DNA of 64,000 nt from Hyphomicrobiales bacterium (GTDB lineage Bacteria; Pseudomonadota; Alphaproteobacteria; Rhizobiales; Xanthobacteraceae), in the NCBI GenBank assembly GCA_017305555.1, contig JAFKKM010000017.1, positions 1 to 64,000 on the forward strand, given 5' to 3'. The first letter of the stretch is position 1; each line of letters starts with the position of its first letter. The position numbers and the translations under genes were made by a program. Shown here piece by piece: positions 1 through 7,882 of the stretch. The notes below the pieces were generated by a model that did not search any database, had not been told where the DNA came from, and was given only the letters and a program-made list of their open reading frames with translations.

Positions 1-74
1 TCACCGAACGCAAGCGTATCAAGCTTGCCACCATCGCAAACCGTCGCTTGCAGCATCGACTGCAGGCCGCTTAA
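1..74 (+). CDS. C-terminal end of an unidentified protein (cut by window start)
   Basis: An open frame enters from the left edge and ends at TAA 72-74, giving 23 residues rich in Arg and Lys (ends RRLQHRLQAA). Too little remains to assign a family. The basic composition would suit a DNA-binding or recombinase tail, but that is a guess. It may simply be an open frame by chance. Confidence 0.25.
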   Translation, partial: TERKRIKLATIANRRLQHRLQAA

Positions 75-486
75 ACTATAACCCCTGATGAGCCAGAGCC
101 TCTCTTCTCGAATGGCCTGATCGGTCTCAAATTATCTGACGACGGACAGCCGATTCAATTACATATAACAAGGGGTTGCCGCCGAAATTTAAGGAGGCCT
201 TGTTCGGCGCCGATTTACAGTGATTTCGGTCCAGGCCATCTGATCTCCTTCGAATCTTCGCAAATCCGAAAGAATCACAACTGACTGAAATCACTCAACT
301 TAATTTTCGGTTCGGCTCTTAGGTCATCGAGGGCATTTGCATGTCGGAGGCGATTCTCCAGTCTGGCGGTTCTTATCGCGATTTCCAAAGCCTCAACCGT
401 CGTCTCCTGCCGGGGCTGTAATCGACCAAGATTTGGTTCGGACACCCAAATTTCCAAGTCATCATTGCGGTCTTGTAACTGTCTCA
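75..486. other. Mostly non-coding stretch before the first operon
   Basis: No convincing gene. One leftward frame (ATG at 487, stop at 275; 70 residues, with a run reading EALEIAIRTARLENRL) could encode a small helical protein, but it has no good ribosome binding site and no family that I recognise. The right end carries the -35 element of the operon promoter. Confidence 0.3.
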
Positions 487-516
487 TTGACACGCTCAAT
501 GACAAAAGAATACTAT
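487..516 (+). promoter_or_regulatory. Sigma-70-type promoter of the acyl-CoA dehydrogenase operon
   Basis: A perfect -35 TTGACA (487-492) is followed after 18 bases by TACTAT (511-516), a 4/6 match to the -10 consensus, about 65 bases before the first start codon. The -10 lies inside the palindrome at 510-527, so a protein bound there would block RNA polymerase. Confidence 0.6.
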
Positions 517-527
517 ACAGATAGTAT
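510..527. promoter_or_regulatory. Palindromic operator O1, probable TetR site
   Basis: ATACTAT-ACAG-ATAGTAT is a perfect 7-bp inverted repeat with a 4-base spacer that overlaps the -10 box. A near-identical site (ATACCAT-CCGG-ATAGTAT) occurs at 6556-6573, upstream of the second transcription unit of the same cluster. The TetR-family gene at 4143 lies between them and is the natural candidate to bind both. Confidence 0.65.
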
Positions 528-580
528 GTAATTGAGCTTGGCCGACGCGCCGGAAAGGCGCCGCGTCATGGGAGGCGTTC

Positions 581-1699
581 ATGGATGCACAGAGTTACGA
601 AGCTTTCCGCGCTAGCTTGCGACGGCTCGCCCTCGAGAGAATTGAGCCGCATGCCGCGGCTTATGACCGGGAACAACGTTTCCCGGAGGAATCGCTCGAA
701 GCCTTCAAAGAGATGGGTCTCGTTTCGCTCGCCTTTTCGGAAGAGAATGGTGGGCAAGGAGGGGACGTCGTGTCCCAAGCCATCGCGCTTGAGGAACTCG
801 GCCGTGTCTGTGCCACTTCCTCGCTAGTACTGATGGTGATCTGGGCAGGCCTCGGGCCAGTCGCAAAGCATGGATCGCAGAAGTTGCGCGCTGAGGTAAT
901 TCGTCCGGCAATGGCGGGAAATACAGTCGCGTCCATTTGCCTAACCGAACCCGCCGGAGGTTCGAATCTGTTTGGACTCAAAACGAGGGCCGAGAAGACC
1001 GGCAATGAGTGGGTGCTCAACGGTCAGAAGCGTTTCATCACCCATGCGACGCGATCCGATTGGTACACCGTGCTCGCGCGCACCGGTGAGAAGGCGCTAG
1101 GCCTCTTTTCTGTCCACAAGGACGATCCCGGCATTTCCTTCGGCAATCGCGAAGTCAAAATGGGGATTAGAGGCAGCCCGACGGCTGACGTCATCCTGGA
1201 CAATTGCCGGATACCGGAGCACCGCGCGGTTGGCGATTCCAACAAAGGCTATCACTACATTAGCGACTCTCTTACTTGGACGCGCGTGCTGATTGCCGCG
1301 CAGGCGCTTGGCATCGCGCAGGGGGCTCTCGATCAAGCTGTGAAATATACTTCTGAACGCGAGCAGTTCGGCGAGACATTGTCTCGATTCCAGATGATCC
1401 GCGGCAAGATCGCCGACATGGCGACAGGGATCGAGGCGGGGCGCGCGCTTCTCTACCGTGCTGCGGGGAGCATCGACAACGGCGAGAGCGAAGCGCGGGC
1501 GCTGGCATCGATGGCAAAATTGTTCTGCAGCGACACGGCGATGCGTGTAACGACAGATGCCGTGCAACTCCATGGAGGTGCAGGTTATCTTGCGGACTTC
1601 CCGGTAGAGCGGATGATGCGCGATGCGAAGATCACGCAGATCTATGAGGGCGTGAACGAGATACAGCGCTTGATCATCGCCAAGCATGTCTACGGATAG
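581..1699 (+). CDS. Acyl-CoA dehydrogenase
   Basis: A 372-residue flavoprotein of the acyl-CoA dehydrogenase family, which removes two hydrogens from the alpha-beta bond of an acyl-CoA and passes electrons to ETF. The usual order is visible: N-terminal helical domain, the central FAD/substrate segment (ICLTEPAGGSN near 116-126, FITHATRSDWY near 152-162) and the C-terminal helical domain ending in QIYEGVNEIQR (about 353-363), whose Glu after Tyr is the expected catalytic base. Length is normal. It starts the operon: the Fe-alcohol dehydrogenase follows after about 15 bases and a CaiB-type CoA transferase after that. The acyl substrate cannot be read from sequence; the neighbours suggest an imported carboxylic acid. 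Confidence 0.93.
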   Translation: MDAQSYEAFRASLRRLALERIEPHAAAYDREQRFPEESLEAFKEMGLVSLAFSEENGGQGGDVVSQAIALEELGRVCATSSLVLMVIWAGLGPVAKHGSQKLRAEVIRPAMAGNTVASICLTEPAGGSNLFGLKTRAEKTGNEWVLNGQKRFITHATRSDWYTVLARTGEKALGLFSVHKDDPGISFGNREVKMGIRGSPTADVILDNCRIPEHRAVGDSNKGYHYISDSLTWTRVLIAAQALGIAQGALDQAVKYTSEREQFGETLSRFQMIRGKIADMATGIEAGRALLYRAAGSIDNGESEARALASMAKLFCSDTAMRVTTDAVQLHGGAGYLADFPVERMMRDAKITQIYEGVNEIQRLIIAKHVYG

Positions 1700-1714
1700 A
1701 CGCCGGAGTTGGAA

Positions 1715-2857
1715 ATGAGTCTTATCACCTATCTGACACGGATCCAGTTCGAAGCCGGGGCGATCGCGCTCCTACGTGAGGAAATGGATCTACTCGGCGT
1801 TTCGCGACCATTGATTGTCACGGATAAAGGCATTGTCAATGCCGGGTTGGTCGCAAGGGTGCTGGAAAAAATAGGCGATGATCGTGAGTGCACGATCTTT
1901 GACGGCACGCGAGAAAACCCCGACGAAGAGTCCGTGATAGAGGCACGCAATCTGTTTCGACTGGAAAGATGCGATTCGATCGTCGCTCTCGGCGGCGGTT
2001 CTTCGCTCGATCTTGCCAAGGCCGTTTCTCTCCTCGCGACTCATCCAGGGCCGCTTGAGCAATATGCGGCCATTCTCGGCGGCATCTCAAAGATCACGGC
2101 GCTGAAGCCGCCAGTCATTGCTATTCCAACCACCTCAGGCACCGGTAGTGAAGTCGGCCGTGCAGCCCTGGTCACGCTCAGCGATGGACGCAAGCTTGGC
2201 TTCATCTCGCCACACATGATTCCCGAAGTCGCAATTTGCGACCCCGATCTGACCCTTGGGTTGCCGCCTTATCTCACGGCTGCAACAGGCATGGATGCCG
2301 TAACCCATTGCATTGAAACGTACTTGAGTCCGCGCGACAACCCACCAGCGGAGGCAATTGCGCTCGATGGACTCAGACGCGCAATGCGCTTCCTGCGTCG
2401 CGCTTTCCGCGACGGTCAGGATCGGGAGGCACGCAAACAGATGATGATGGCGTCACTCGAAGGCGGGATGACCTTTCAAAAGGGACTTGGTGCAGTTCAC
2501 GGCATGTCACATGCCTTGGGGGGCCTGAAATCTCCTCGTCTCCATCACGGGACACTGAATGCCGTAATCCTACCGTCCGTGCTGCGCTTCAATCGAAGCC
2601 ATGCGGGTGACAAGTACAACGCCCTGCGCATTGCAATGGATTTGCCCGAGAATACCGATCTGGCGGAGGCAATATCGGGGCTCTCGGCCGATCTCGGCCT
2701 GCCATCGAACTTGTCGCAGATGGACGTGCCCACCGATTGCATTCCGCTAATGATCGAGCGTGCGATGGAAGATCATTCGACCGCAACAAATGCGCGCCCT
2801 GTCACCCCTAGTGACTATGAAGCTCTCTTTCATGAAGCAATGGGTGGCGGGCGATGA
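1715..2857 (+). CDS. Iron-containing alcohol dehydrogenase
   Basis: A 380-residue group III (metal-dependent) alcohol dehydrogenase, NAD(P)-dependent. Visible motifs: GGGSSLDLAKAV (nucleotide-binding glycine loop), TTSGTGSEVG, DAVTHCIE and GAVHGMSHALGG, which carry the Asp and His residues that bind the metal in this family. I place the start at ATG 1715 because GGAG at 1705-1708 sits six bases upstream; a TTG at 1709 would add two residues but abuts the GGAG. Its stop overlaps the next start (ATGA at 2854). The motifs are those of alcohol dehydrogenases; maleylacetate reductases have PTTYAGSE where this has PTTSGTGSE. It probably interconverts an alcohol and an aldehyde, or a 3-hydroxy and a 3-oxo acid, in the pathway. 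Confidence 0.9.
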   Translation: MSLITYLTRIQFEAGAIALLREEMDLLGVSRPLIVTDKGIVNAGLVARVLEKIGDDRECTIFDGTRENPDEESVIEARNLFRLERCDSIVALGGGSSLDLAKAVSLLATHPGPLEQYAAILGGISKITALKPPVIAIPTTSGTGSEVGRAALVTLSDGRKLGFISPHMIPEVAICDPDLTLGLPPYLTAATGMDAVTHCIETYLSPRDNPPAEAIALDGLRRAMRFLRRAFRDGQDREARKQMMMASLEGGMTFQKGLGAVHGMSHALGGLKSPRLHHGTLNAVILPSVLRFNRSHAGDKYNALRIAMDLPENTDLAEAISGLSADLGLPSNLSQMDVPTDCIPLMIERAMEDHSTATNARPVTPSDYEALFHEAMGGGR

Positions 2858-4008
2858 GTAACGTGCAGGCAGACGTAGGCAAAAGGATGGGCCTTAGCGG
2901 GATTCGCGTTCTCGACTTGTCGCGACTGGCGCCGGGGCCGTATTGCACCATGTTGCTGGCGGATATGGGCGCAGAAGTAATCGTGGTGGGCGGCGGGACG
3001 GGGAGTCTGCCGATCCCGGTGTTCTTGCGCGGCAAGAAGTTGATCAGCCTCGATCTGAAAAGTGACGCGGGCCGCATTGCCTTCCATCGACTTGTTGAAA
3101 GCTCTGACGTTGTCGTGGAGGGATATAGACCGGGCGTAACGAAGCGGCTCGGAATCGATTATGACACGTTGAAGTCAGTAAATCCGAAACTGATCTATTG
3201 CTCGCTGACTGGTTACGGCCAAACGGGCCCGCTCTCTCAGGAAGCTGGCCATGACATCAATTATGCTGCGCTGTCGGGCGCGCTGGGTGCGTTCGGCCCG
3301 CAGAATGACGTTCCGGCCTTTCCACTGAACCTCCTTGCGGATTTCGCAGGCGGGAGTCTTTTCGCCGTTAACGGAATCCTGTGCGCCCTTTATGAGCGTG
3401 AACGCTCCGGCGCTGGTCAATACATCGATGCCGCGATGGTGGATGGATGCCTGTCTTTGATGGCAATGCATTTCCCGGATTGGGGCCATCCCGTTCTTGC
3501 GGCGCGGGGCGACGGACTGGTGGCAGGCAGCGCCCCTTACTATCGCTGCTATGCCTGTGCTGACGGAAAGTATATAGCCGTCGGGGCGCTGGAGCGTCGA
3601 TTCTTCGAGAATCTCTGGTCAGGATTGGGTTATGACGCCCCCCCGCCGCAGCACCTTGACCGATCGATGTGGGCCGCCATTGCTTTGCGGTTTGAGGAGA
3701 CGTTCGGCATGCGGTCCCGTGACGACTGGGCCGCTCATTTCTTTGGGAAGGATGCATGCGTCGCACCCGTGCTCGACCCGGAAGAGGCGCTGGAGCACCC
3801 GCACAATCGTATGCGGCATCCGGAATTCTACAAAGAGAGTCCCGTGAAGGCACCGCTCATGCGCGCGACGTCCGCGCCCGTTTCTCATCCGGACATATCC
3901 GACTGTACCGAAGCTGTCTTAGGTGCGGCTGGATTGGGCGCCAACGAGATTGCAAAGGCGAAGTCCCCCGCCGAGAACATCGCGGGTCTGGCCTGGCCAC
4001 CTCTTTAG
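2854..4008 (+). CDS. CaiB/BaiF family CoA transferase
   Basis: A 384-residue class III CoA transferase, which moves CoA from one acyl-CoA to a free acid. It shows the N-terminal LSRLAPGPYCTMLLADMGAEV segment that begins the CoA-binding fold, RGKKLISLDLK, VVVEGYRPGV, and GHDINYAALSG, in which the Asp (near residue 130) matches the residue that forms the glutamyl/aspartyl anhydride in formyl-CoA transferase. Length is typical. Translation is coupled to the upstream dehydrogenase through the ATGA overlap. A second, distinct CaiB-type gene lies at 6594, so this cluster has two transferases as well as a ligase for activating or exchanging acids. Confidence 0.92.
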   Translation: MSNVQADVGKRMGLSGIRVLDLSRLAPGPYCTMLLADMGAEVIVVGGGTGSLPIPVFLRGKKLISLDLKSDAGRIAFHRLVESSDVVVEGYRPGVTKRLGIDYDTLKSVNPKLIYCSLTGYGQTGPLSQEAGHDINYAALSGALGAFGPQNDVPAFPLNLLADFAGGSLFAVNGILCALYERERSGAGQYIDAAMVDGCLSLMAMHFPDWGHPVLAARGDGLVAGSAPYYRCYACADGKYIAVGALERRFFENLWSGLGYDAPPPQHLDRSMWAAIALRFEETFGMRSRDDWAAHFFGKDACVAPVLDPEEALEHPHNRMRHPEFYKESPVKAPLMRATSAPVSHPDISDCTEAVLGAAGLGANEIAKAKSPAENIAGLAWPPL

Positions 4009-4142
4009 GAGTTGGAAGGGGTTTTCACCCCAGGCTCAGAAGAAGGTCGCTCGCATGGCATTGGAGAGTCGTTCGTTTTGATTTATTCCCCACAAATACC
4101 GCCCGAATTCTTCGGCGGGGGATCTGTCCGGAAAATTCTCGT

Positions 4143-4781
4143 ATGACGAAATCCGCTGCGCCGAAGATGAACAAGAAGGCTCTCCTTCGCGAGGAGAGTA
4201 TCGGTCGGCTCACACAGGCTGCCTTTCGCTTGATCGTCGCCAAGGGCTATCATGCGTGCACTCTGCAGGATATTGCGGAGGCGGCCGGTCTGACCAAAGG
4301 CGCAATCTTCTTTTACTTCGAGAGCAAGGAAAACCTTCTCCTTCAACTCCTCGATATCGCCGAGGCCCACATCGTCGATCCGCTCATTGAGCATCTGGAC
4401 GAAAAGAGGGGGACGGCGCCGGAGAAAATCGCCTCGTTTTTCCGCTTTACGTCAAAGCAGGGCATAGACCGGCCGCACGAACTGCTTTGCCTCATCAAAA
4501 TGTCCATCGAAAGCCGCACCGGAACTGACATCGCCGATCGGCGGGTCTCCGAAATTTATGAACGTATATATGGTATGCTTGAGGTCATTGTTGATCGAGG
4601 AAAGGCGAGCGGCGAACTCCCTCGAAGTTTGCCCACACGAGAGTTCGCAACACTTGTCGTCGCCACCCATGACGGCATGATGCTCGAATGGCATCGTCGG
4701 GGCGGCGGCATTGATGGTCGTCTGTTCGTGCGCACGGTCTGGCAGACGTTTCTCAATGGCATTCTGGGCCCCAAGGCTTAA
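4143..4781 (+). CDS. TetR family transcriptional regulator
   Basis: A 212-residue regulator. The N-terminal helix-turn-helix reads AFRLIVAKGYHACTLQDIAEAAGLTKGAIFFYFESKENLL, the standard TetR pattern, followed by a variable all-helical ligand domain. The open frame runs back to 3756 through the preceding gene, but the family fold begins only after ATG 4143 (MTKSAAPKM), so I use that start. It lies between two transcription units that both carry ATACyAT-N4-ATAGTAT palindromes (510-527 and 6556-6573) and probably represses them until an acid or CoA ester of the pathway binds. Its TAA shares the bases TTAA (4778-4781) with the stop of the convergent CoA ligase. Confidence 0.9.
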   Translation: MTKSAAPKMNKKALLREESIGRLTQAAFRLIVAKGYHACTLQDIAEAAGLTKGAIFFYFESKENLLLQLLDIAEAHIVDPLIEHLDEKRGTAPEKIASFFRFTSKQGIDRPHELLCLIKMSIESRTGTDIADRRVSEIYERIYGMLEVIVDRGKASGELPRSLPTREFATLVVATHDGMMLEWHRRGGGIDGRLFVRTVWQTFLNGILGPKA

Positions 4782-6445
4782 TTGGAGCGCGTCCCGCCTG
4801 ATCCAGAAACAAGCTCACGAAGCCTTATTCCGACCTTCTGCCTGTCCCAAGTGTCTGTGTTGATGGCGGCATCTCGCAAGTCGCGTTTGCGCACCTTGTT
4901 CGTAGGTGTTCGGGGCAACGCGGGCAGTGTTTCGATGTAGCGTGGAACCATAAAATGAGGCAGGCGAGCAGCAAGATGTGCGAGCAGTGCAGCGGGGTCG
5001 AGTTGCCCCGTCGTGCCGATGCACAACTTGATGTCGTCGTCACCTTCCATGCCAGAAGGAACGCCGACGGCAGCGGCCTCGCGCACGCCAGGGAAATCGA
5101 GTGCCGCGCTCTCTATGTCGAATGAGGATATGTTTTCAGCGCGGCGGCGTATCCGATCCTTGATGCGATCGACGATATAGAAATTGCCGTCGCTGTCGCG
5201 ACGCGCGGCATCACCTGTGTGAAACCAGAGATTCCGCCATGCAGCGACGGTCTCGTCTGGCATTCCTATGTAACCCAACATCATCATCCACGGATGGCGG
5301 GGGCGCACGACGATCTCGCCAACCTCACCTTCACCTAATTCCCAATCGGTTTCCGGATCGACGATCCTCACGTCGTGGAAGTCCAGCATCGGACGTCCGC
5401 AGGATCCTTCCGGTCGGCCGCCCTCATAGCTTGTCCAGCACGGACAGGTAATCTCCGTCATGCCCCACATTTCGATGCCGCGCAGCCCGAAGCGCTTTTC
5501 GAACGCCTCGCCGATGGATTTCGGCAATGGACAGCACATCAAGCGGTGCAAGGCGTGGTCCTGGTCGACAGCGGTGGGTGGCGTGGCATAGATCATTTCG
5601 ATCATCGGACCATGAGCGAGGCTGAGCGTAATGCCATGGTCGCGGACGATCGTTAGCCAACGCTCGGCGTCGAAGCGGCGGTCGAGGACAACGCGCGCAC
5701 CCATGGCAAAGGCTGCGAGCACGCCCATGAACTTGCCTGCAATGTGGTTGAGCGGATGGGCACAGTAGTAAATGTCGTCTTCCGTCAGGCGTGTGTTGAT
5801 GATGCTCTGGTGTGCCAGAAGGCAGACATGGGCGTTGGGCATCAACACGCCTTTGGATGGTCCTGTTGTTCCGGAGGTGAACATCACCGCTGCCGCCGCG
5901 GACGGCTTCACGGTGGCGTTGGGCAGCAGTGGTGGACGTGCGGCGACGATACTTTCATAGAAGTGGACAGCGACACCTGGCATTTCGGGTAGCTTTACGT
6001 CGGTATTGTTTCCAATCAGAACGACATCTTTGGGAAGAGGGAGCTTTTCGGCAATTTCAATGAATTGCGGAAGAAGGTCGGTGTCCACGAGAATAAGCGC
6101 AGGCTTCGCAACATTGAGAACGTGACGCAGCGTGTCGCCGCGATAGTTGGCGTTGATTGTTACGTCCACGGCGCCGATCAGATTCGCCGCCATCCATCCA
6201 TGCAACGCAGGAATTCCGTTTCCACATAAAACACCAACCGTGTCGCCCGCCTTGATGCCTTGCTCGAGATAAAAGCACGCGAGGGCAGTCGCCCGGCCAA
6301 TGAAGGTGCCGTAGCTTTCGACGTTGCCATCGATTTCTTGAATGAAGGGCCGATCCGGACTTTCAGCCAACCGACGTGCTGCAATAGATCGGACGGTCCA
6401 ATCGTCAAGTGGGCCAAGCGGCATCGCGCACTGGGCTTGCATCAT
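4778..6445 (-). CDS. AMP-forming acyl-CoA ligase
   Basis: A 555-residue member of the ANL superfamily that activates a carboxylic acid to its CoA thioester through an acyl-AMP. Motifs: MFTSGTTGPSKGVLMPN (A3 phosphate loop), EMWGMTEI (A5), FHTGDAARRDSDGNFYIVDR (A7/A8, with the Asp that binds ribose) and TPTNKVRKRDLR, with the adenylation Lys near the C-terminus. Start ATG 6445 has GGAGG five bases upstream; an ATG at 6457 lies ahead of that GGAGG and is unlikely. It is divergent from the CoA transferase at 6594, and the palindrome at 6556-6573 lies between them. It closely resembles the ligase at 62795, sharing the C-terminal TDTWDRQKVGI / VDTWDREAAGI pattern; the substrate is unknown. Confidence 0.92.
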   Translation of the reverse strand: MMQAQCAMPLGPLDDWTVRSIAARRLAESPDRPFIQEIDGNVESYGTFIGRATALACFYLEQGIKAGDTVGVLCGNGIPALHGWMAANLIGAVDVTINANYRGDTLRHVLNVAKPALILVDTDLLPQFIEIAEKLPLPKDVVLIGNNTDVKLPEMPGVAVHFYESIVAARPPLLPNATVKPSAAAAVMFTSGTTGPSKGVLMPNAHVCLLAHQSIINTRLTEDDIYYCAHPLNHIAGKFMGVLAAFAMGARVVLDRRFDAERWLTIVRDHGITLSLAHGPMIEMIYATPPTAVDQDHALHRLMCCPLPKSIGEAFEKRFGLRGIEMWGMTEITCPCWTSYEGGRPEGSCGRPMLDFHDVRIVDPETDWELGEGEVGEIVVRPRHPWMMMLGYIGMPDETVAAWRNLWFHTGDAARRDSDGNFYIVDRIKDRIRRRAENISSFDIESAALDFPGVREAAAVGVPSGMEGDDDIKLCIGTTGQLDPAALLAHLAARLPHFMVPRYIETLPALPRTPTNKVRKRDLRDAAINTDTWDRQKVGIRLRELVSGSGGTRSN

Positions 6446-6533
6446 AGTTTCCTCCATTCCTGCAACGCGTACACGGCCGATCGGTTGGCTCGGCTATTGA
6501 TCAACCTTGCTTTGAGGTCGCCGCAGAATAGCG

Positions 6534-6562
6534 TTGCATTACCGACCCACATCGCATACCAT
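6534..6562 (+). promoter_or_regulatory. Candidate promoter of the second CoA-transferase unit
   Basis: TTGCAT (6534-6539), 17 bases, then TACCAT (6557-6562, 4/6 match to -10). As at 487-516, the -10 is the left half of the palindromic operator. The -35 is weak, so the assignment rests largely on this repeated architecture. Confidence 0.45.
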
Positions 6563-6573
6563 CCGGATAGTAT
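6556..6573. promoter_or_regulatory. Palindromic operator O2, probable TetR site
   Basis: ATACCAT-CCGG-ATAGTAT matches O1 at 510-527 in both arms except one base and in the 4-base spacer length. It sits in the divergent region between the CoA ligase (leftward from 6445) and the CoA transferase (rightward from 6594), so one bound repressor could control both. Confidence 0.65.
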
Positions 6574-6593
6574 TTTTGGAAGTGGAGTTTTCG

Positions 6594-7835
6594 ATGAGTT
6601 GTTCTGATGTCGCCCCCCAGGTCGCCACAAGGTCGGCGGGAGCGCTGGCAGGCACAACCGTCCTGGAACTCGGTATGGTGATGCAGGTCCCATTGGCGGG
6701 ACAGATTCTGGGCGATTTCGGCGCAGACGTCATCAAGGTCGAAAGGCCAGCCCCAGGGGAAATATTGAGGACCCTCGATCCTCTCGCCAAAAGCAAGAAG
6801 GCGATGAGCTGCTACTATGCTGCGCTCGGGCGCAACAAGCGCACGCTATCGCTGGATATCAAGGCTCCTGCGGGGCGTGAGGTACTGCTCAAGCTAGTAG
6901 ATCGTGCTGATGTCCTTCTTCACAATTTCCGACCGGGCGTGATGGAGAGGTTGGGGCTCGGTTTTGAGGATCTGGAAAAGCGCAATCCGCGCCTGGTCTA
7001 TGCAGCCGGGTACGCATTCGGCGAGACGGGACCGATGGCCAGGATGCCCGGACAGGACATGCTGGCCCAAGCCTACAGCGGCTTTGCTCGCAGCGGGATA
7101 ACCGACGATCAAATGCCAGTTGTGAGCAACACGCCGGTCATCGACTATATGACCGCGCAGTCGCTAGTGCAGGGCGTGATGGCCGCATTGATCGAACGTC
7201 AGCGTTCCGGACGTGGGCAGAAGGTGACGACGTCGCTGTTGGACGTAGCCTTTGCCGCGCAGGTGCTTGAAATTTCCAGCCTTAGCATGCACGGCCAACG
7301 CACGAGTTGGATCAAGCAATCGATGACGTTCCGCACCGTGGACGGCTGGTTGATGGTATTGACGTTGTTTCGTGACAATCCGCTTCAGGGAATGTGCAAG
7401 GCCTTCGATATTCCGGATTTCAGCGGTGAGGCGCGTTTCTCAACCCACGATCTTCAAGTCGAGAATCTAAGCGAAATCGAGTCGTGTTTCCGTCCGGTAA
7501 TCGCTGCGCTGACGACGTCAGAATGCGTCGCGAAGCTGTCCGAACAGGATGTGCTCTGCTCTCCCATCAACACGGTGGAGCAGGCCATGGAAACTGAACA
7601 GATCAGACATAACGCCATGATCTGGAAGGTGCCGATTCCGGGTTATGGCGAGATCCCGTTGGCCGGCAATCCGGTCAGGCTTTCAAGGACGCCAACCGTG
7701 CTTGCACAATCCCCGGCACCGCTCGGTCGTCATAGCGCGTCGGTGCTCGGCGAGTGCGGCGTCTCCGCTGAACAGATGCGAATGATGCAGGAAGTGGGAA
7801 TCGTGCAAGTCGACGAAGACGACGCAACCAGGTGA
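6594..7835 (+). CDS. CaiB/BaiF family CoA transferase (second copy)
   Basis: A 413-residue class III CoA transferase. Visible: GTTVLELGMVMQVPLAGQILGDFGADVIKVE, RNKRTLSLDIK, LLHNFRPGVMERLGL and PGQDMLAQAYSGFA, whose Asp is the expected nucleophile. The last 30 or so residues are acidic and lie outside the usual fold. Start ATG 6594 is chosen because GGAG (6584-6587) precedes it by six bases; the frame is open back to 6534, but that stretch is promoter and operator. It differs clearly from the transferase at 2854, so the two probably use different CoA donors or acceptors. The GH88-like gene follows almost at once. Confidence 0.91.
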   Translation: MSCSDVAPQVATRSAGALAGTTVLELGMVMQVPLAGQILGDFGADVIKVERPAPGEILRTLDPLAKSKKAMSCYYAALGRNKRTLSLDIKAPAGREVLLKLVDRADVLLHNFRPGVMERLGLGFEDLEKRNPRLVYAAGYAFGETGPMARMPGQDMLAQAYSGFARSGITDDQMPVVSNTPVIDYMTAQSLVQGVMAALIERQRSGRGQKVTTSLLDVAFAAQVLEISSLSMHGQRTSWIKQSMTFRTVDGWLMVLTLFRDNPLQGMCKAFDIPDFSGEARFSTHDLQVENLSEIESCFRPVIAALTTSECVAKLSEQDVLCSPINTVEQAMETEQIRHNAMIWKVPIPGYGEIPLAGNPVRLSRTPTVLAQSPAPLGRHSASVLGECGVSAEQMRMMQEVGIVQVDEDDATR

Positions 7836-7882
7836 CGCGTCGGGGACGTCTTCGAATGCCACTATGGAAGCAGGGGACTGCA

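Noticed and set aside
1715..2857. Iron alcohol dehydrogenase as a replacement maleylacetate reductase
   Set aside because: Its PTTSGTGSE and HGMSHALGG motifs are those of alcohol dehydrogenases; maleylacetate reductases have PTTYAGSE and a different metal-site context.
3756..4142. N-terminal extension of the TetR gene
   Set aside because: The frame is open but overlaps the CoA transferase, and TetR homology starts only after ATG 4143.
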